NCBI GenBank assembly: GCA_027943245.1
Contig: JANDJZ010000122.1
Span: forward strand, 1-58,504
DNA length: 58,504 nt
Direction: 5' to 3'
From: Acanthamoeba sp. SK_2022b
Taxonomy: Eukaryota > Discosea > Longamoebia > Acanthamoebidae
The notes beneath the pieces were generated by a model. The model did no database searches, had not been told where the DNA came from, and saw nothing but the letters and a program-made list of their open reading frames with translations. Below are positions 38,181 to 50,820 of this stretch, one piece after another; position 1 is the first letter of the stretch; each line of letters opens with the position of its first letter. The position numbers and the translations under genes were made by a program.

Positions 38181-40579
38181 TCACATGTCAGAGGCGGCGT
38201 GGGGCGAGTATAGGCTGTTCGTGTTTACGGCTATAGCTTGCCGGCCGGTCGTTGGTGCGTGGGCATACAACACCTCAGAGCCGCGTCGGAGCTGCGTTGG
38301 TGGCAGAGACATTCGAAGACGGCACCTGTTGACCAGGTAGATCAAGGACACCGCAATGAGGACCAGTACCACGAGCGACACGGGCACCACTATCCCGACG
38401 GCCACGCCCACGCTGGCACTGTCAGCGCTATTCGAGGAGAGTGACCGTGAGGGCGAGGCTGTTGCCGACGGTGAAGAGGTGCGAGTCGCCGAGGGCGAGG
38501 CTGTTGCCGACGGTGAAGAGGTGTGAGTCGCCGAGGGCGACGGCGACGGAGTTTGTGAAACCACCGAAGTAGAGGGTGTAGGAGACCCTGAAATGGTTGG
38601 CGTTGTCGAGGGAGAGGGCGAGCTGCTGGGTGAGAATGTCGGAGTGGGTGACCTACTGACTGCAGAAGCCGAAGCGGATGGAGTAGCCGATACAGTGAAA
38701 ACTGGTGACGGCGACGCTGTTGGGTTGACGGTGCTCAGACCGCTCATCCGTACGATGTAAAACTGGTTGATGTCCTCGCTTAGGGCTCTGCTGTAGCGTG
38801 GAGCACCTGGACTGGTGGGCGAATCGGCCGGGTACTGCAACCAGGAGTTGACCCAGAACACGTCCCCACCAGGCGTGGAATAGAACTGCGTAAGGTGGCT
38901 CCACGTGAACAAGTTGGTGACCTCTTCAATGGGCGAGATGTAGTTGCCCAAGCCATCGATGATAGCCATGTAGTTCCTGATGACCTTAGTCGGCGACAGA
39001 ACGCGCTGGGTCCATGCGAAGAGGTATCTGTCCACTCCCACGAGCGCCAAATGGGTAGCGATCACGTCCGTGCCGACAGGGGTGTCTGGGGTAATCTGTT
39101 TGCGATAGACCACAGGCTCGTTGCCGTTGGTCCAAGCCTGCCGATGATTGAACCCAATAAACGCAGGATCAAACGCATCACTGTGGGGAGGGCACCACGT
39201 ACGTGGTCTCCGCGAATGACTACTAGAAAGGCAACAAAACCGCCGGTCACGGCCTGTGAGTAGCAGCCTACGAGATAGTAGTACGGAACGGCCACGCCGT
39301 TCCAGCCACCCTCAGGGTAGACCCAGTCGCCCATGAGGGTCTCGGTGTAGCCGTTGGGAAACCAGTAAGTAGGGGCTACCTGCCCATTATGGGGGCCCAT
39401 GAGCTCAATGCCGCCCTTGCCTGGATACTTGGGCGTCGTCTGGAACGGAGTGTCGACAATTACCAGCGCGATAATGTCCTCGTTGATGGTGGCCGAGTAA
39501 CCGGACTTGACTTTGGCCAAACGGCGAGCAAACGAGTGAGATCCGCCCCAAGCCAGGGCTACAGCGACACTGGCGGCAGAAGAGGGCGTCTTCCAGTTAT
39601 TACGGCCAGATGCACATGCCTTCCAGTCGGAAGGGTCGACGATAATTAGCTGCTCGCCTTGGTGGGTGCAGGTTCCCTCGGATGAGTGGTAGTACGCGTA
39701 ATAGACCTTATCGGGGAAGCCGCCAGAGTAGTAATTGGCCATGTAGGCGTAGCCATACTTGAGCTTTCCAGTCTCAGAGAGGATGTTCGACTGTGGGTAG
39801 CCCCACAAGTTTAGGTCCACGTTCTGTAGAAGCGTGCCATCGTCCGAGTACAGCTGGAACCACACTCGATCGATGACCTTGATGACCAGTGCAGTTCGAT
39901 TGGAGTGCGCCACCATTCCCCAGAGCTCGGTAGTGATACCAGTCCCACGAACCAGGGAGTAGCAGCCATGGATGGGAAGACAGGAGGAGTTACAGGCCAT
40001 CTGGGCCGGCTGGCTCTTGGAATCCTGCATGCCAAGCGTGTTGACCTTGAACTCACTAAGTTTCGTGTTGTTGTCGGCGAACTTGATCACCTTGATCATG
40101 TTGTTGAACTTGACACCTACCCGGTACGTCTTGTCACCGTCCTCGGATAACGCGAATTCTAGAACGCCAAAGAATGGGTCCTCGTGAGGACTGATAGTTG
40201 GCATCCCCGTCTGCAGCACGCCCAGGCCGCCTGCCTCGGCAGCTGCAACATATGTGTATATCTTGGCCGTCCGGGCCAGCGGTCCGACCGAAGTGTAGAC
40301 TCCCGGCCCCACAACCCCGTCCTGGCTGAGATCGACCACGCTTTGCATTGACCCTGGCGTGTGGGACTGGGGCGTGCCGTCTATTGTGGGCTGAAACCAG
40401 GGCGATGGAAATGACAGGCCATACGTGCCGGGCTCCGGTCCTCCGTTCCAGGGACCCTTGGATAAGTCTCCGTTACCCCCGCCTCCTACGGCCACCACAC
40501 CCTGGGCCGCCCTCAAGCTTGCGAAGAGGCAGATGATGACGGTTGTAGAGAAGAGCTGGTGGTGGAGGTGCAGCTCCAT
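38181..40579 (-). CDS. Type I surface protein with Ser/Pro/Thr stalk
   Basis: Not recognised as a named family. ATG at 40579; two exons, 40579-39203 and 39137-38181 (GTACGT donor), sum to 2334 nt (777 aa). A signal peptide is visible (STTVIICLFASLRAAQG). The ectodomain of about 550 residues contains several Cys (CNSSCLPIHGCYS) and many N-glycosylation sequons (NNTKL, CNSSC, SNRTA). Next is a mucin-like stalk of PSPSAT-type repeats, including a 42-bp DNA tandem repeat. A single transmembrane helix (VGIVVPVSLVVLVLIAVSLIYLV) is followed by a basic stop-transfer NRCRLR and a cytoplasmic tail of about 45 residues. Likely a heavily O-glycosylated cell-surface protein; function unknown. Only 88 bp separate its stop from the carotenoid-oxygenase ATG on the same strand. 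Confidence 0.8.
38449..38534. repeat. 42-bp tandem repeat in stalk coding region
   Basis: Two almost identical 42-bp units (38449-38490, 38491-38532; one C/T difference) plus the start of a third, each encoding 14 residues of Ser/Pro/Ala/Thr stalk. Confidence 0.9.
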
Positions 40580-40865
40580 AACGCTAAGGCACAACACAGG
40601 CCTAGCCTGTGACCGGTTGAGGCGAAGAGGTCTCTGCTTGACCTTTTCGTTACTTCCACGCAGGCCAGTCTTGGATAGTCGGAAAAAGGTAATGCTGTAT
40701 TTCCAAACTCGCGCAAAAAAAAGCATCCGAAGTTCCAAGGTAAGGCACATGTGTTTTTAGAAGACTAAATTAAGCATTTGCCTGGTTTTTTCCCGACGTA
40801 GTAGGAATGAAGGTAGACGAAGGACTTCCCCACCCCGGATGGGAGAGGCGAGACAGACTTCTACA
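40580..40865. other. Intergenic region, AP-4 mu 3' end to stalk-protein start
   Basis: 286 bp upstream of the stalk protein on the minus strand. Contains an A-run near 40714 and no recognisable gene. An open frame in phase with the stalk protein extends upstream but has no ATG that adds a domain. Confidence 0.4.
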
Positions 40866-42997
40866 TCACACACGGCAGATGTAGGAGTTGGCTTGAGTGA
40901 TGTTGCGCACCCAGCGGTAAGGGTCATAGGATGCATCCCTCTCTTTGACTCGCAGGTGGCGGATCTTCATGTTGGAGCAGTTGTACATGGGCAGCTCAAA
41001 CTCAAGGCTAGGCGCACAACAAGCGCAGATCAGCAAGTAACATTAATCGAATAAAGAGATCTCGGTAGGTAGGCACCTGATGGGTCCAAACTCTTTTCGC
41101 ATCGTCTCTGTGTACGTTTCACTGAGGGTTATCTGTTGCGCAATTGGTGAGCGAGAGGAATCAGCACGGAGGTAGGGTCGTCGTGTACTCGGCTGCGGAG
41201 GAAAAGCTCGGATCCGCCACCAAACTCGCTCACCGCCCATTCCACAACGTTGTCCACCACCCGATATTCCACGCCCGCAATAGCCAGCTCACACTTGGCG
41301 CTGATCGCCCGTCCAAATGAGTACAGACCACCACCGTCACAACGCCACGTTTCACCGCCACAACGCGTACCTCGAGACGGCCTTGGGGATGGGGCATCGA
41401 ATGAGCACATTGGCCGCGTTGCTTTCCTCAGGTATGTCCAGCCGCAGCTGCATCTCGGCCGCGGTAGCCCCCCTCAAGTCAATCTCGGTTGCATGAGGTC
41501 GCTTCTTTGGAATGGGGCTGGGTGTCTACCTTAATGATGAGGTCCAAACGGTCGGGTGCCATCTGTTCTACAAAGGGCGAGATGTTGAATGGAATCCTAA
41601 AGTCGTCGGAGATGCGGTAGTTGAGCACGGTGAACTCCCCGTCGGGAGGGTAAAAGAGCAGCGCGCGCTCCCTTTCCCACTCGAGCATGCGCACACATTC
41701 GTGGAATGTCATGTCGTCCACTGTCACCCCGCCGTATCCTGACGACCGCATGCAGCAAATAAAGAGGGATGTGCGCGTGCGTTAGCTACCGAAACGCGTT
41801 TAGAGCGGCTGCGAGACGCGCGAGGCAGTAAGCACCGTTTCCACGACCAACCACGAGGTCCTCGTTCAAACCGAGACGCATTTCGGGATTGCCTTGGAGG
41901 AAGCTCGTCATCCGAATGTAGCCCTGAATCTCTGACTGGACCACGTCCCCCTGCACGGAAAGGAAAGGGAAAAGGCTGAGCAAGTCCGTCAAAGGGCAGT
42001 TGACTACCGCGTGGTGGTCGTGCCTTGGCATTGATGGTGACCGTGAGTCGTTCGACGAGGTCGACGTAGATCTCGCTGCGCCCCTTGCGTTCGTCTGCCG
42101 CGTTGAGGGCGATGGGCTTGTTGGCCGCCGAGGGCGACTGTGTGCTGTTGTGCCTGGTGAACCCCACCCGGGAGAGGACGCTCTCCCTCTGATGCTCCTC
42201 CCCTGCAAGCATATCCTCCACCAGGATGGGCTCATTGAACACAAACGCCTTGAGCTGCTCTGTCGCCGTCCCCTGCACATAGCCGTAGTCCTGCCCATTC
42301 GCCAATCAGAGACAGAGGGTCAGCGTCACGATGGACCAGGAGACTACCCGCAGAAAGATGTGTTCGGCCTTGGGTGGTGGTGGTGGTGGTGGTGGTGGTG
42401 GTGGTGGTGGTGGTGGTGGTGGTGGTGGTGGTGGTGGTGGTGAAAGGGCGGAGGACGTACGAGAACCTCATCGAGAAGCTCGTAGATGAGGACAAAGTTC
42501 TTGCGGATGGATTCCTCGTTGAGCACTCCGCAGTAGTCCTTGAAGAGGCCCGCCAGCCGTGCCAAAAGCTCCAGTGCAAACGATGGCGAGACATTGTGTC
42601 GCGTTGTGAACACGTAGTACAGGCCGCTCTGCTTCAGGCTCGCGTAATGCAGCCCGTCCACAGCCTAGCCTCACACACATGGGCATTACCCACCACCAAT
42701 CAGAGTTTGCACACGAGGTGTGTGCACAATCATCGCACAACGCCTGAACTGAATGGGAGGTTGAGGGGGGGTACAAAGACAGGGAGAGAGCCACTGGTCT
42801 GGCGGATCTGACGGAAGAAGATTTCCGGTGTCTCCTTGGTCACATCACCTCTGTCTTTTCACCCACGCGTCAGCGTTTTAATGACAAGGAAGATTGAGTA
42901 TTTATCACTCAATTGGAGGGCTATGAGCGGTCGTACAATCACGAAATATGATGGGATCACCACGAGGCGATAGTACAAAAAATTGTGAGAGTGCCAT
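40866..42997 (-). CDS. ap4m1: AP-4 complex mu subunit
   Basis: Medium chain of the AP-4 adaptor, which sorts cargo at the trans-Golgi without clathrin. Exons 42997-42937, 42854-42775, 42664-42461, 42290-42024, 41950-41836, 41738-41530, 41447-41371, 41300-41189, 41132-41077 and 41007-40866 sum to 1323 nt (440 aa, close to plant and animal AP-4 mu). The N-terminal longin-like part reads ALSQFFVLSPRGDPIIFRD with LIYELLDEVLDYGYVQGT. The C-terminal mu-homology domain has GNPEMRLGLNEDLVVGRGN, DGEFTVLNYR and the AP-4-type ending YRWVRNITQANSYICRV. These match AP-4 better than AP-1/2/3 mu. One intron (41951-42023) appears to be GC-AG (AAG|GCACGA). Another contains a long (CCA)n tract. Confidence 0.94.
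42373..42442. repeat. (GGT)n microsatellite
   Basis: About 23 GGT units on the plus strand, i.e. (ACC)n in the sense of the AP-4 mu gene, inside its intron 42291-42460. Open frames of poly-Val, poly-Trp, poly-His and poly-Thr here are artefacts of the repeat. Confidence 0.95.
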
Positions 42998-43227
42998 AAG
43001 GTTCATGCTGGCCTTCCTGTTCCACTTGGATGGAGACAAGATCGACATATTAACAAGGAAATGAGCGGAAATTATTGGGCTTGCAGAGAAAAGGATTTCT
43101 TGGCAAAAGCACAAAGAAACCAGAAAAGCGCCAGAATCTCTCATCTCCCGTTTGTGCCTTACCGCTTGCATTGCGGAGGAAAATCGAAGCTCCGACACCA
43201 TCAACAAGGAATCGAGATTACTTGATC

Positions 43228-45667
43228 ATGGAGCATACCGATTCTGAAGTGGTGATCACTTGCTCCAAGGACGATGCGGCGATCCACGTGTGGAATCCAA
43301 TGACGGCACAGCACCTGCGCGCCTTCAAAAACAACACCAGTGGACGCTCCAACGCATGGTCACTCGTGGGGCGCCATTACATGTTGGCTATCCAAGAGGC
43401 CAGGCCTTCCATCCACGTCTGGTCTTGGGCTCGAGTACCTTTGCCGCACCCGGGTGTTTTTTTATATATATATTTATTTGTTTTTACTTTATTATTGTTT
43501 ATGGTTTTGGTTTTGGTTTTGCTCCCGCTCTAGTGCACATAATTTTATGAAATAATTACCAAAATCATATAGGACCAGCCGGTGCTCCGGTTCAGCGTGC
43601 CCGAGAAGCTGGAGGTCATCACCGTGTCTCACGACGTACGTCGCCCCTATCAACCCCCTGCATCACGACAACCCTACAAACACTCGTTCCTCTGCAGGGC
43701 TTGTACTGTGCAGCCGGTGCACCTTCGGGCAAGCTCTACTTGTGGCAGGTAACAAGATCGACGGCAGCAGCCGGCCTTTCCCGCTGCTTGCACGAGCGAC
43801 ATGATCAGACGACTGATGCATGACGTGGGCGGATGGGGCGGAATGGCTGACCATCGTGATGTCGGCAATGATAACGCAAGGTGGCCACGGGCAGGATGCT
43901 CAAGATGTGGGAAGGCCACTACAAGGGCGTCACCGCGCTCGCTTGGACAACGGACGACATGTTCCTCCTTTCTGGTGGAGAGGACGCCCTGTTGCACCTT
44001 TGGTCCCTCGCCAGGTACCTGTTCGCAGAGGGCGGGGGCAATAGTGACACCCCCATGCATAACTCGGTGTTCGACTGATTCTCTCCTCCTCTATGTCGCT
44101 TCTCCTCCAAGCGTTTTCGATGACGAGGAGGGACCATCCAGCGCGGACGAAACCTCCGTACGACCCGAGCACACGTGGAACGAGCACGCGCTTCCGATCA
44201 CATCCATCGTCTGCGGCGTCGCCGGTATGCGGGGTCGCATTTTGAGTACGTCGAAGGATCAGACCTGTAAGGTGTGTTTTCCTCTCGCTTGTGTGTGTGC
44301 GCGCGCCCTTGCGGTCTGGCGTGTGGGTGGAGGTGCCCAAGTCGCTTGGCGAGATCTCTCACATCAAGCGGTGCACGGATGCGAATGTGTTGTCCGGACC
44401 AGGTGTGGGACATTCCCTCGCGGCGCATGGTGGCCTCGCTCAAGTTCCCGTCGTGCCTCACGACGGTCGCGATGGACATGCTCGAACGACACCTCTTTGT
44501 CGGTTCTATCGATGGTCGAGTTTATGTCGTGGACCTCACCATGCCTCTGCCCGCCTCCGATTCGGACCCGATGGCTTCCGAAGGCGGCCTGCTGGTTCTC
44601 CCTCCTCCTTGTCATTTAATTTATTTCATCCAAGCCGTAAGGGGATCACGCCTCATGTTGTGTGGTCGACCCTGCGGCTGCAGGACATGGGCGAGGAGAA
44701 GGTCTTCGACACGCTCTCGGCGCACGATCGGCACATCAGCAGCCTGAGCCTCTCTCTCGACGGCAGCCTCCTGCTGTCCGCCTCCCACGACGGAACGGCC
44801 AAGGTAAACTCTAACGCACACCACTGGACGAGATGAGGGCCATCGGTTGTGAACTGTGGCCGCGCCCTTGCGCACGCACTTGCTCTACCCGCTTATTTAT
44901 TTATTTATTGTTTATGCATCAGATGTGGGATCTCGGCAGTCGGCAGGTGATCCGAACCTTCACAACCAACAAGGGGCCTATCACGTATGCCGCCATTGTT
45001 ACGAAGCCCTTCAGCGAAGAGGTGAACATCGACGATAAGCATACAGACAAGGTCTGCCCGAGCCATCAGCCCACCCTTTTGCGCTCTCCATCCATTCTCA
45101 CGCCCTCCTCTTTTTCGATGCCTCTGCACAGACATCACACACCATCCAGCCATTCAAGACCTTCCTCCATCGAAACGAGCAGTCCGGTAAGCGAGTCACC
45201 CTGCACTCTCGCTCTCCCTCTCGTGGCTCTGGCTCATTCCCCCTCCATTGTTAGCGTACGCTGCCGGGGATAACAGCAACCTGTTGGTATCGATGGCCGT
45301 GCCCATGGTGCTGGGCGACACCAAGCTGGTGTTCAGCGACCTGCTCGACGCGGACGAGGAGCCCGAGACCGAGACCTACCTTCCCTCACATACGCGCGAG
45401 GTGCGCCCCCTCTCCTCCTGGCTTTCTCTCCTTCGCCTCATGTTGACACTGAGCGGCTGTCTTCTGTAATTGCAGGAGTCGGAGGAGCAGGTCAGCCTTG
45501 CGGCAGCGCTCGAACGAGAGAACCGCAAGCTGTTGCTCAAGGTCAACGAGCTCCAAAAGAGCACCGCCCGATGGAGCCAAGTCAACAACGACCTCTACCG
45601 CTTCTGCGTCAACCAGCTCCTCGCTGCTCCTAGCCACACGCCGAGCCCAAGTACAAAGAAAGACTAG
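43228..45667 (+). CDS. wdr18: WDR18 / Ipi3 ribosome-biogenesis WD40 protein
   Basis: Subunit of the Rix1 complex (yeast Rix1-Ipi1-Ipi3; human PELP1-TEX10-WDR18), which works in late nuclear maturation of the 60S pre-ribosome and remodelling by Rea1/midasin. Exons 43228-43434, 43573-43635, 43698-43748, 43881-44014, 44112-44271, 44403-44594, 44684-44803, 44923-45051, 45132-45186, 45255-45400 and 45476-45667 sum to 1449 nt (482 aa). Family marks: GLYCAAGAPSGKLYLWQ, FLLSGGEDALLHLWSLA, HALPITSIVCG, STSKDQTCKVWDI, LLLSASHDGTAKMWDL with GPITYAA, and the C-terminal coiled coil (ENRKLLLKVNELQ, NNDLYRF) typical of WDR18. Two acceptors (before 43881 and 44112) are AAG. The gene is divergent from AP-4 mu, with an ATTGG/CCAAT core at 43074. 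Confidence 0.93.
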
Positions 45668-45781
45668 GAGCGATGTGCGCGGGGGATAGTCAAGGAAAAA
45701 ACAGTTGTTCGCCTCTGCTGACGTCATCGCTTTCTATTTGTTGTTTATTTTTCGATTTGTTTGTTGGTACAACGAGAAGAG

Positions 45782-46507
45782 ATGGAGGAGCAAAGCAGTG
45801 GGGGGCGGAATGGATGCGGAGTGGTGTTGGTGGCCACGGGTGAGGTCTATGTGGAGGCGGCGATAAGGAGCGCGCGCAGCGTCAAGGAGCACTGCGGGCC
45901 GTGGCTCCCCGTGCACATATGGACAGACTTGCCGGAGGTGTGCAAGCGGGCGAGCGGTGCGTTCGACTCGGTGGAGCGGATAGAGAACCCCCACCGCCGC
46001 TCCAAGGTCGACCACCTGTGGCGCACACCCTTCGAGCGCACCCTCTTCCTCGACGCCGACACCCGCGTAGTGGCCGACCTGTCCGGCCTCTTCCGCCTGC
46101 TTGACCGCTTCGACTTGGCCATGGCCCACGCACACCGCCGCTCTCACGCCAAGAGCGCCCAAGTTTCCTCGTCATTGCCGTCTTCATCAGCAGCGACTAC
46201 GCCACCGCCTCCCGAGTTCCCGCAGCTCAACAGTGGCGTGTTCCTCTTCCGCCGGACCGAGGCCGTGGTGACGTTCCTCAAGCAGTGGCAGGAGGCCTTC
46301 CATGCCGCCTCCCTGCCCAAGGACCAGGTCACTCTCCGCGAGCTCCTGTGGACCACCGACCTGCGCGTGTATGTGCTGCCGCCCGAGTACAACGTGCGAT
46401 ATCAGAAGTATGTCGACGCGTGGGAGGTCGGCGAGGCACAGCCCAAGGTGCTTCACATGCGCAAGTTCGTTGACGAAATCAAGCAGCAGGCGTCTCTCTC
46501 TTCATGA
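45782..46507 (+). CDS. GT-A fold nucleotide-sugar glycosyltransferase
   Basis: Intronless gene for 241 aa. It has a Rossmann-like start (CGVVLVATGEVYVEAAIRSA), a DXD metal/nucleotide-sugar motif (RTLFLDADTRV, about residue 90), a PQLNSGVFLFRR loop and a KDQVTL region. This order is that of GT-A fold transferases, such as glycogenin-like GT8 or GT77 enzymes. Sugar donor and acceptor cannot be told. No signal peptide or membrane segment is visible, so it may be cytosolic or reach the Golgi in another way. It lies 114 bp after WDR18 on the same strand and converges with the SH3 gene. Confidence 0.75.
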   Translation: MEEQSSGGRNGCGVVLVATGEVYVEAAIRSARSVKEHCGPWLPVHIWTDLPEVCKRASGAFDSVERIENPHRRSKVDHLWRTPFERTLFLDADTRVVADLSGLFRLLDRFDLAMAHAHRRSHAKSAQVSSSLPSSSAATTPPPPEFPQLNSGVFLFRRTEAVVTFLKQWQEAFHAASLPKDQVTLRELLWTTDLRVYVLPPEYNVRYQKYVDAWEVGEAQPKVLHMRKFVDEIKQQASLSS

Positions 46508-46721
46508 AGTCACCCCTACACGCAAACGCCTATCCGAGGCAGGAGAGCAGCGGTGATGGTGGCTGCCATGTTGGTTCATGTACCAGAGAGATTGAACAAT
46601 GAGATATCCCCAGCCGCGTTGTTGGTGGGACGGAGCAACAACCACCAAAAACAGGCAATGATAATGATATTGTACATGTTGTAATAGAAATAGCTGGTGA
46701 ACAACCAACCAGACCATCACA

Positions 46722-47675
46722 TCAGCCAGACTGCGCGAGCACGGCAGTGTGGCTGCCACTGCTACTATCACTTCCAGCGTTCCGTTGAAGCAGGTCTGTC
46801 AGCTGAGTGGCAAACTGCTCTCGTCGCTGCAGCTGGTTGCGCAGGAACGCCATCAGGTCGTCGGACGAGCCCTCCTGTGCGGCAACGTCTCCCGCCGATT
46901 CCTCACCCTCGCTGCGAGGACCGTTGCTGCTGTTGCGGAGGCCACTGCTAAGAGTGGAGATCAGGGGGAGCAGTTGGGCAAGTGCGGCATCCAACAGCCC
47001 TCCCTCCGAGCTGGGAGACGGCTGCGCGACCACGGCAGCAGCCGGCGACGCTATGACCTCGACTGCTGCCCTCAGCGGCTCTTCCGCGGGGCTGGACGCA
47101 CTCGCCTCTGCGGTCGCGTGAGCCAGTTCAGTCTCCTTCTCCGCCTCTTTGTCTTGATCGCTGTGCTGCTCGGGTTGTTGCTGCTGCTTCGCTGCCTCCT
47201 CCTCCTCTTCCTCTTCCACCTCTTCCTCCTCATCCTCCCCCTTATTGGGCCCAGCCACTACTACCGGGGCGATGGCGATGTAGTTGGCCGGCACGAGGCC
47301 CAGCCGCGCGCCGCCGACCCTGCGCGCGAGCCACCAACCGCTAGAGTCGGGGAGCACAACCTCTAGCGCGTCGCCTTGCGCAAACGGAAGGTAGGCATCG
47401 TCGTCGCCCTTGCCCCTGAACGCGTGCTTCCCGACGTACGTCTCGAGTTTGAGCGGTTTCACGTAGTTGTGCGCAAACAGACCCTCCCCTCCCACTCCGC
47501 CGGAAGCCGCCGCGCCGTCCGTGGTGGCGTGGCGACCATACCACCAGCCCGAGTCGTCCGGCGGCCGTAGGAGGGTCAGTACGTCGCCCTTACGATATGA
47601 CAGCTCCGTCTCCCTGCGGGAGGTGTAGTTGTAGAGCGCCACCACGAACTCGGCCATGACCTTCGCCGTTTCCAT
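46722..47675 (-). CDS. Tandem SH3-domain protein
   Basis: Intronless gene for 317 aa. Two SH3 domains: the first (about 8-75) with ALYNYTSRRETELSYRKGD, DSGWWYGRH and GLFAHNYVK; the second (about 80-138) with AYLPFAQGDALEVV, SGWWLARRVG and GLVPANYI. Both keep the ALYxY-like start, the WW pair and the PxNY-like end needed to bind proline-rich ligands. A long Glu-rich stretch, a Gln run and a hydrophobic helix-prone region (LLDAALAQLLPLISTL) follow. Likely an adaptor in actin or endocytic signalling by analogy with amoeba SH3 proteins; no partner can be named. Divergent from the ABC transporter gene. Confidence 0.85.
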   Translation of the reverse strand: METAKVMAEFVVALYNYTSRRETELSYRKGDVLTLLRPPDDSGWWYGRHATTDGAAASGGVGGEGLFAHNYVKPLKLETYVGKHAFRGKGDDDAYLPFAQGDALEVVLPDSSGWWLARRVGGARLGLVPANYIAIAPVVVAGPNKGEDEEEEVEEEEEEEAAKQQQQPEQHSDQDKEAEKETELAHATAEASASSPAEEPLRAAVEVIASPAAAVVAQPSPSSEGGLLDAALAQLLPLISTLSSGLRNSSNGPRSEGEESAGDVAAQEGSSDDLMAFLRNQLQRREQFATQLTDLLQRNAGSDSSSGSHTAVLAQSG

Positions 47676-47794
47676 CTTCCTCTCTTCCCTGTATGAGGTT
47701 TATGTTTTTCCTGGCAAAAACCTGACATTGATAGCGTGCTTGAGAAATACCGCTTTCCCTGATTTTCCCCTTGCGGTTGAGGTCGCGAAATAGC

Positions 47795-47803
47795 GGCGGG
47801 AAA
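47795..47803 (+). promoter_or_regulatory. E2F-like GGCGGGAAA in SH3/ABCD divergent promoter
   Basis: Exact 9-mer GGCGGGAAA in the 220-bp gap between divergent starts at 47675 and 47896. The same 9-mer occurs at 57390-57398. E2F/DP sites have this form; function here is inferred. Confidence 0.35.
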
Positions 47804-47895
47804 GCCTCTGCTCCCTTGTACTCCCGCAGCCTCAATTCGAAAATCGAAACGAAGGAGTAGCAGAGTCGCTCGTGAGGAAGAGGCAGAGAGAAAAG

Positions 47896-50603
<2,708 letters not shown>

Positions 50604-50820
50604 GGCGTGCGCGCTCGTGAGCCGATCTAGAGCTCTCTCCTCCCCCTCCCGCACATTTTGTTTAGCACAACTACCTACCCCCTCCCCGCACACGACGCGC
50701 GCAGGAAGCGCTGCCGCTCGCGTGGTGGTAGCAGCAGTTGTGGCCCCTTATTCTTTCATGCTTTAGCAAACAAGGAAACCAACAACAGCACACCGTTTGC
50801 CATCACCACCACCATCATCA

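Noticed and set aside
42374..42811. Poly-Val, poly-Trp and poly-His open frames
   Set aside because: Products of the intronic GGT repeat.
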